A stretch of DNA of 64,000 nt from Ophiosphaerella korrae (Eukaryota; Ascomycota; Dothideomycetes; Pleosporales; Phaeosphaeriaceae), in NCBI GenBank assembly GCA_028456385.1, contig JALNQF010000204.1, forward strand, positions 1 to 64,000. The letters are read 5' to 3'. The notes under the pieces were generated by a model. It made no database searches. It had not been told where the DNA came from and was given only the letters and a program-made list of their open reading frames with translations. A program made the position numbers and the translations under genes. Shown piece after piece: positions 57,546 through 64,000 of this stretch; the first letter of the stretch is position 1; the number at the start of each line of letters is the position of its first letter.

Positions 57546-60500
57546 ATGTTGTCAACAGGCACCGCCCACGAAAATCTCAAACCGCTGAACTTCAATGATT
57601 CAGCGTATGCCTCCAAGGCTGCCTCTGGCGCCGGGAGCGACACTGCTCCTGAAACACTACATTCACAACAATCTAGAGCTCATCAAATTCGGACAGAATA
57701 TGTCTCCGAGGAAAACTTGGGATATGTTGGTTCAAGTGAATGGTCAAACCAGAAGATTGACGAGCCAATAGCGGTCATCGGCATGTCATTCAAGTTCCCT
57801 CAAGGAGCTGAAGATCCTGACACATTCTGGAAAACGCTTGTGGACAGAAGATGCACCGCTACCGAATTTCCTAAAGGTCGCTTCAATATCGATGCTTTCT
57901 GGAATCAGGACTCTAAAACGCCCAACCACGTGAGTGTTCTTCCTCACCCTTATAACACTAAAGCTGATGAGCCTCCGCAATAGATCAAGCCTCGAGAAGC
58001 ACACTTTCTAGAAGGCGATGTTGCGAGATTCGATGCTGGCTTCTTCTCAATGGCGCCGCATGAAGTTGGCTCCATGGATCCACAACAACGAGGTCTTATG
58101 GAGACAACATATCATGCTCTGGAAAATGCTGGTCTGACTCTGGAAGATGTGTCAGGTTCCAAGACATCCGTGCATATTGGATGCTTCACCAACGACTGGG
58201 CCCACATGCAGTTACGGGATACGCAAAATATCCCAAAATACAATGCTGTCGGCTCTGCAGGATCCATCCTTGCAAACAGATTAAGTTGGTTCTATAACTT
58301 ACATGGCGAAAGTATGTACATCGACACAGCTTGCTCTAGTAGCCTTGTCGCAATGGCCCTTGCGTGTCAAGGGCTGTCATCAGGAAGTTCTGAAATGGCG
58401 ATCGTGGGCGCCTCGAACCTTATTCTCGGACCTGAATTTAACATTGCACTCAGTAACCTAAACTTCCTCTCACCTTCCGGAAGATGCAAAAGCTTTAGCG
58501 CTGACGGGGATGGTTACGGAAGAGGTGAAGGGTTCACAACGCTGATCCTCAAGCCAGTGTCAAAAGCGATTGCTGATGGCAATCCAATAAGAGCTGTCGT
58601 CCGGTCTTTTGGCCTAAACCAAGATGGCTATACCAGCGGAGGTATTACACAGCCTAGCAAGGAGATGCAAGTACAACTAATACGTGACACTTATCAGAAG
58701 GCTGGCCTAAGTATGGCTGATACTCGATTCTTCGAAGCACACGGAACTGGAACCGCAGTGGGAGACCCCATCGAAGCTAGAGCCATCGGAGAATCCTTCA
58801 TGCAATTTAGGAAAGAAAACGATCCTATATACGTAGGCGCGTTGAAATCCAATTTCGGGCATTTGGAGGGGACGAGCGGGCTTGCAAGTGTGGTGAAAAC
58901 GGTCCTCGCTGTTGAACGAGGCATAATACCACCGAACACGAACTTCACGACCCTCAATCCTAATATCGATGCCGAGTTCTTGAAACTAAGCTTTCCTACG
59001 ACCAGCGTCCCATGGCCCGCAGCTAATGTCAAAAGAGCTAGTGTAAATAGGTATGTGAAATGACCTTTGTTGATACCACCATAACCTAATACACAATAGT
59101 TTCGGCTTCGGAGGAGCTAACGCTCACATTATCATTGAATCCGCTGAAGATTTTTTACGGAGTGTTGGTAGCCAGCAAAAGCTTCTACCTCTATCGTCTT
59201 ACCAGACATCACATTCGGCTCATCTTGAAGATGTTGTGCCTGGGATTGATCTAGACATGACAAGCGAAAGCAGCTTCCACGAGTCGGGTCCAAGACTTCT
59301 CCTCCTTTCTGCAGCAGACGAGGATGGAACCGTTCGACAGGCGAAGGATCTTGCGCAATATTTCTCTCAGAGTCTTTTCGGTAAACACGCGCAGCATGGC
59401 TTACTTGACGACGTTTTGTCAACCCTAAACACCCATCGCACTTCGCATGCGTGGAAATCACACGCAGTGCTTAGATCACTCTCCGACTTTTCAGCCCTCG
59501 AGACAGCGCTCTCAAAACCAGTCCGCGGAGGAAAAAGCGCAAATCAGAAGCTTGGGTTCGTCTTCACTGGACAAGGTGCTCAATGGCCGAGAATGGGCAT
59601 CGAGTTACTGGACTGGCCAATCGTTGAAGCTAGCTTGGCTCGTTCTCAAAACTATCTCCAAGCGTTCGGCTGCAAATGGAACTTGGTAGATGAGATGAGT
59701 GCACCCCCGGACTCAAGCAGGATGAACGAGCCTGAGTTTAGTCAAATTATCTCAACAGCTATTCAAATAGCTCTGGTTGATGTTGCAGAATATCTGGGGA
59801 TTCACGCCACCGCAGTGGTAGGGCATTCTTCCGGTGAAATTGCCGCTGCATATTGCGTGGGCTTCTTGGATCACGAATCTGCGATTAAAGTTTCGTACTT
59901 CAGAGGCCTGCTTGCAACAAGGCTCTCTAAAAATCTTATTTCAGAGCGCCATGGAATGGTGTCTGTTGGCATTCCGGCCAAGGACGCGCCGAGTGAGTTG
60001 GCAAAACTAGAGACAATGGAGCCAGGCCGTCTCGATGCATCACACCTCACTGTGAGCTGCGTTAACAGCCCCCGCAATATCACGATCTCGGGACCCGAAA
60101 GGTACCTGGACATTGTTGTGGAGTATTTCACGGGCAAAAATATCTTCGCCAGGAAACTTAAAGTGGATGTGGGATACCATTCTCCACAAATGCAAACTGT
60201 GTCTGAGGAGTATTTAGCATCTTTATCCAATCTGAAAGCGAAAGATACGCTGAGTACCACACACATGGTATCTTCGACGATTCCAGGCCGTATTTCTCAA
60301 GAGACTGTTTGCTCCGGAGAGTACTGGGTTCGTAACATGGTGTCGCCTGTGCAGTTTGTCGAAGCTGTTCAACTTTGCACTTCCAGCCCAGGACATCAGG
60401 AATTAGTAAAGAAAATTGATCAAAGCCACAAGTACGACGTTAACGTACAAGGATGGTTGGAGATAGGCCCTCATTCTGCATTGAAAGGTCCTGCTCGAGA

Positions 60501-63500
60501 GATAGCCAAAGCTCGAGGCGCTGAGAATGTTTTCTACAGTTCCTTTCTCCAGCGAGGGAAAGCAGCGGATACGACCACTCTAGCCGCTATTGGAGAGGTT
60601 CACTGCAACAACTTCCATGTGGAGCTGAAGAAAATTGCTGCACTCAATGCTGACCCCAATCACCAATTACGACTTGTAGTGGATCTACCAAAGTACTCGT
60701 TCAACCATTCCACTGTATATTGGAACGAATCAATTCGATCACGATCCTTCAGGCAGCGAGCTCATGGATTCAACCCACTTTTAGGTGCGCCTGCAATGGA
60801 CTGGAATCCGCTGGATGCGAAGTGGACATGGACCATGAAAAAGGACGACATGCCATGGGTAGCTGACCACCAAGTTAATGGAAATATGCTATATCCTGCT
60901 TCGGGTATGATTGTGATGGCTATTGAAGCAATCAAACAACTTTTGGCGGATCAAAATGCAGACCCACTAGGTTTTGAATTGTCAGAGGTCTCATTCTTGG
61001 CCCCGCTAGTCATCGTCAATTCACCTGGAGGGACCGAGACTCAGCTGAGTATGGTACCAATAAGTAACTCCGGAAGCAAAGATGCGCAGTTCAAGTTCCG
61101 CATCTTTATTATGCGACCTGATGGTGCTTGGCAAGAAATTTGCCACGGACTTATCCAAGCCGAGTATGAGCGCACAGCGCAAAGCGTTTCTACTCAAGCG
61201 GAAGAGAAGTTGAAGTTACTCGAGGCTCAGGTGGGCCACCAATCGGCCTTGAAGTCCTGCCAAGAAACTATTGATGCCAGCGATATGTATGAGAAGGTTG
61301 CGACCATGTCAGGGTTACAGTACGGTCCAACCTTCCAGCCTTTGTCAGATATTCATTATGATTTGGAAGGCCGGGCCTACGCAAAGATTCTTCCCTACAC
61401 GCCTTCAACACAGAATCATTCCTACACTATTCACCCAACAACCCTTGATGGTATCTTCCAATTGGCTATCCCGTCTCTTAGCAAAGGTCTCACAATCCCC
61501 TTACCAACTCTGGTACCCTCACGAATGACCAGATTATGGGTATCGACTAATGGAGCTGGCCATAGAGACTCAGAACAAGAAGTTGCAAATATTCAAGCCA
61601 AGTTCCTGAGCAGACGGAGTGCCCAGGGCTCACTAAAGGTGTTTTCAGATTCAGATTCCAGTCTTCGTGTGATAGTGGATGACCTCGAGGTAACCGAACT
61701 AGCGCGCGACGATAGTACCGCAGATGCAGAGGGAAAAGACAACGCACTATGTTACGAAATGGATTGGAAGGTCGATCACTCCATCCTAAGCTCAGCAGAA
61801 ATTTCAGAATACTGTCTTCAGCAACGGAAAACCTATGAAGAACCTGAACAGTATTATCAAGACATTGAGCTTATGCTATTAAGCTTCACTGCGCAGGCTC
61901 TGAGGGACCTAGAAACAAGTAGCCAAGAGCCCATTCCATCAATGGGCGAATATTCGAGGTGGCTACAAGCAAGAGTTGATTCGTATCTCAATACTGATGG
62001 ACACGGGTCGGGTTCGATGGATCATTCGAACCGAAGTAACTTGATCAACGACGCGGGAGCGCTAGAGACGTTGGCTAAGAGTGTCGAATCGCATTCCAGT
62101 CGAGGATTGGTCAATGCAACCGTAGGCCGCAATCTGAAGGGCATTTTGCTTGGCCAAACCGATCCGCTACAACTCCTTTTCGAAGACGACAGCTTCTTGC
62201 TCAAATTCTATGAAGAGCTCAACACTGCCGGCAAGGCTTTCGATATGCTCAATTCCTATATTGACTTGTTGATCCACAAAGACTCAAGCTTGAAGTTTCT
62301 TGAGATCGGGGCTGGTACAGGCGCAACTACTACCGGAATGCTGAGTGTTCTCGACCGACCAGACTGCGGCCCTCGTTACTCGGGATACACCTTCACAGAC
62401 ATCAGTGCTTCGTTCTTTTCCAAGGCGCAGGAAAGGTTCACCAAATTTGGAGAGCGCATGTCCTATCGCGTATTGAATGTCGAAGAGGAACCAAGTAGCC
62501 AGGGATTCGGTCCGGAAGAGCAGTTCGACGTCATCATTGCAGCACACGTTCTGCATGCCACTGAAAACCTGAGCGCGACTCTTGCTAACGTTCGGAAACT
62601 TTTGAAGCCAAACGGCAAGCTTATTTTCACTGAGATGACAACTCCCAGCAAAATCGAGACTGGATTCATTTTTGGAACGCTTCCTGGGTGGTGGCGTAGC
62701 GCAGAGCACTGGCGCAAAGCCAATGCCAGTGCTGTTTTCCCTGAAAAGGAATGGAATATGCTCTTGAAAAATTCTGGCTTCACTGGTACCGAACACGTTT
62801 TCCGAGATTGGGATTCTGATCGATGTCATGGTTGGAGCATCATGATATCTTCGGTTGCTTCTGACTATACCAGAGACCTAATGAATGAGACCAAGTCAGA
62901 CCAGGGGTTGACAATTCTAGTGAACAGACAGTCAAGCTTTGAGTTAGAAACGGCTCAGATTATCCAACAGTCACTGAAGAAAGATATAAGATTGACAAAG
63001 ATATTGACCTTTAATGACGTTATTCAGCTCGAAGACTACCCAGCAAGCCATTGTGTAATTCTTGGAGGCCTGGAGATGTCGATACTCGCGAACATTGGGC
63101 CAGACGAATTCAAGGCCCTACAGAAAGTACTTACTTCCTCTAAAAGTATACTTTGGGCAAGCTGCGCCAATCCCCCATCCGAAAATGAGCCGGCTCCATA
63201 CTGGGCGATGACGGAAGGTCTTTGTCGAACCTGTCATAGCGAAGACTTGAACATCCCAGTCGCTACAGTGATCCTTGAGAGAGTAACGTGCAAATCAACA
63301 ATCCAGGCTGCATCTCAAGTTGCCAAGGTGTTCACAGCTTTTCAGCATGACATCGCTACTGGATCCGTAGAGCCAGAATACCGAGAATCATCAGGCCAAC
63401 TTTGCGTCAACCGCCTAACGCAAGCAAAATATCTTGACGACCATATATCTGCTCGGAGCCAGAAAGAAATTAAGATGCAAGAGTTCCACGATGATATGCC

Positions 63501-64000
63501 GATAAAGCTTGATATCAAAGTTCCAGGATTTCTCGACACTTTGCACTGGGTAGATGATGAAAGTGTTTACGAAGCTTTAGAGCCACATCAAGTTGAGATC
63601 AAAGTTCAAGCAATCGGAGTCAACTTCAAAGAATGCCTCATCCTCCTAGGACGAGTCAATACCGACAAACTTGGTAGCGAATGTGCTGGCTTTGTCCATA
63701 GGGTAGGCAGTGCAGTCTCTAGTGAGCATATCAAAATTGGTGACCGTGTAGCTCTTGGATCCTTGGAGTCATACAGAAGTTATGTCAGAGCTTGGGATTT
63801 CCAAGTCATCAAAATTCCGGATACGCTCTCTTTCGTTGACGCTGCGGCTATCCCTACCGCATTTTGCACAGCGTATCACAGTCTCATAAATGTCGCACAC
63901 CTTCAGAAGAATGAGTCGGTATTGATACATGCTGCGGCGGGTGGTACGGGGCAAGCTGCAGTTCAAGTTGCACAGCATATTGGAGCTGAAATATTTGCGA
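57546..64000 (+). CDS. Highly reducing polyketide synthase (KS-AT-DH-cMeT-ER..., 3' truncated)
   Basis: An iterative type I PKS that runs past the window end; about 2117 residues are seen. Exons are 57546-57929, 57984-59050 and 59100 onward (introns 54 and 49 bp). KS: EPIAVIGMSFKFP, catalytic Cys245 in DTACSSS, EAHGTGT and SNFGHLEG. AT: FVFTGQGAQWPRMG, with Ser727 in GHSSGE. DH: His1074 in WVADHQVNGNMLYP and Asp1267 in HPTTLDGIF. cMeT: LEIGAGTGATT near 1551. ER: begins near 1960 (PGFLDTLHW), with HAAAGGTGQAAVQVA near 2094. KR and ACP should follow outside the window. All visible active sites are intact, so a reduced, C-methylated chain is expected. No stop interrupts the final exon. Confidence 0.95.

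Noticed and set aside
1..64000. CRISPR arrays, operon-type promoters and ribosome binding sites
   Set aside because: The window is fungal nuclear DNA, and no spaced direct-repeat arrays were seen.

Overview
The window is nuclear DNA of a filamentous ascomycete, most likely a Dothideomycete close to the Pleosporales. The evidence is many genes split by 44-70 bp GT-AG introns, a eukaryotic initiator tRNA, and fungal families such as an AA13 starch LPMO, a highly reducing PKS, an FSH hydrolase and a Fot1/pogo-like transposon relic. The species is not identified. Introns were placed by hand from splice signals and reading-frame continuity.

Layout. 1-730: low-complexity C-rich then G-rich DNA with two poly-C runs and a doubtful 5'-partial reading frame. 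1.4-5.6 kb: a head-to-head starch pair, a GH13 alpha-amylase with CBM20 (-) and an AA13 LPMO with CBM20 (+), sharing a 1.0 kb promoter. 6.0-9.1 kb: a small secreted protein, a VOC/glyoxalase-fold protein and a WW-like repeat protein. 10.6-18.7 kb: a ZNFX1-type RNA helicase and an unrecognised 507-residue protein. 20.0-23.4 kb: the clamp-loader subunit Ctf18, followed by an initiator tRNA-Met. 24.7-32.0 kb: an accessory-looking block with a divergent subtilase (Glu at the catalytic Asp position) and two divergently transcribed helical proteins, one with a long hydrophobic Ala/Gly segment. 32.5-36.0 kb: an ADP-ribosylglycohydrolase with a Fot1-like MITE inserted 58 bp upstream of its start, then a small cell-wall-like protein. 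36.3-44.6 kb: conserved housekeeping genes, namely a Spo71/Mug56-type PH protein, eIF2-alpha and a Yvc1-type TRP channel. 45.4-64.0 kb: a secondary-metabolite cluster with a thioesterase-like protein, P450, MFS exporter, FSH hydrolase, rhodopsin-like membrane protein, YWTD propeller and an HR-PKS that runs off the window end in its ER domain.

How genes work together. The LPMO should cut crystalline starch oxidatively and so expose chains to the amylase; both carry related CBM20 modules and flank candidate carbon-repression sites. In the cluster the PKS would build a reduced, C-methylated chain, with the FSH hydrolase or thioesterase-like protein possible for release, the P450 for oxidation and the MFS protein for export. 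No pathway-specific transcription factor is visible, so the cluster probably continues to the right. The best candidates for something undescribed are the helical-protein pair at 27.2-32.0 kb with its subtilase neighbour, and the composition of the PKS cluster.
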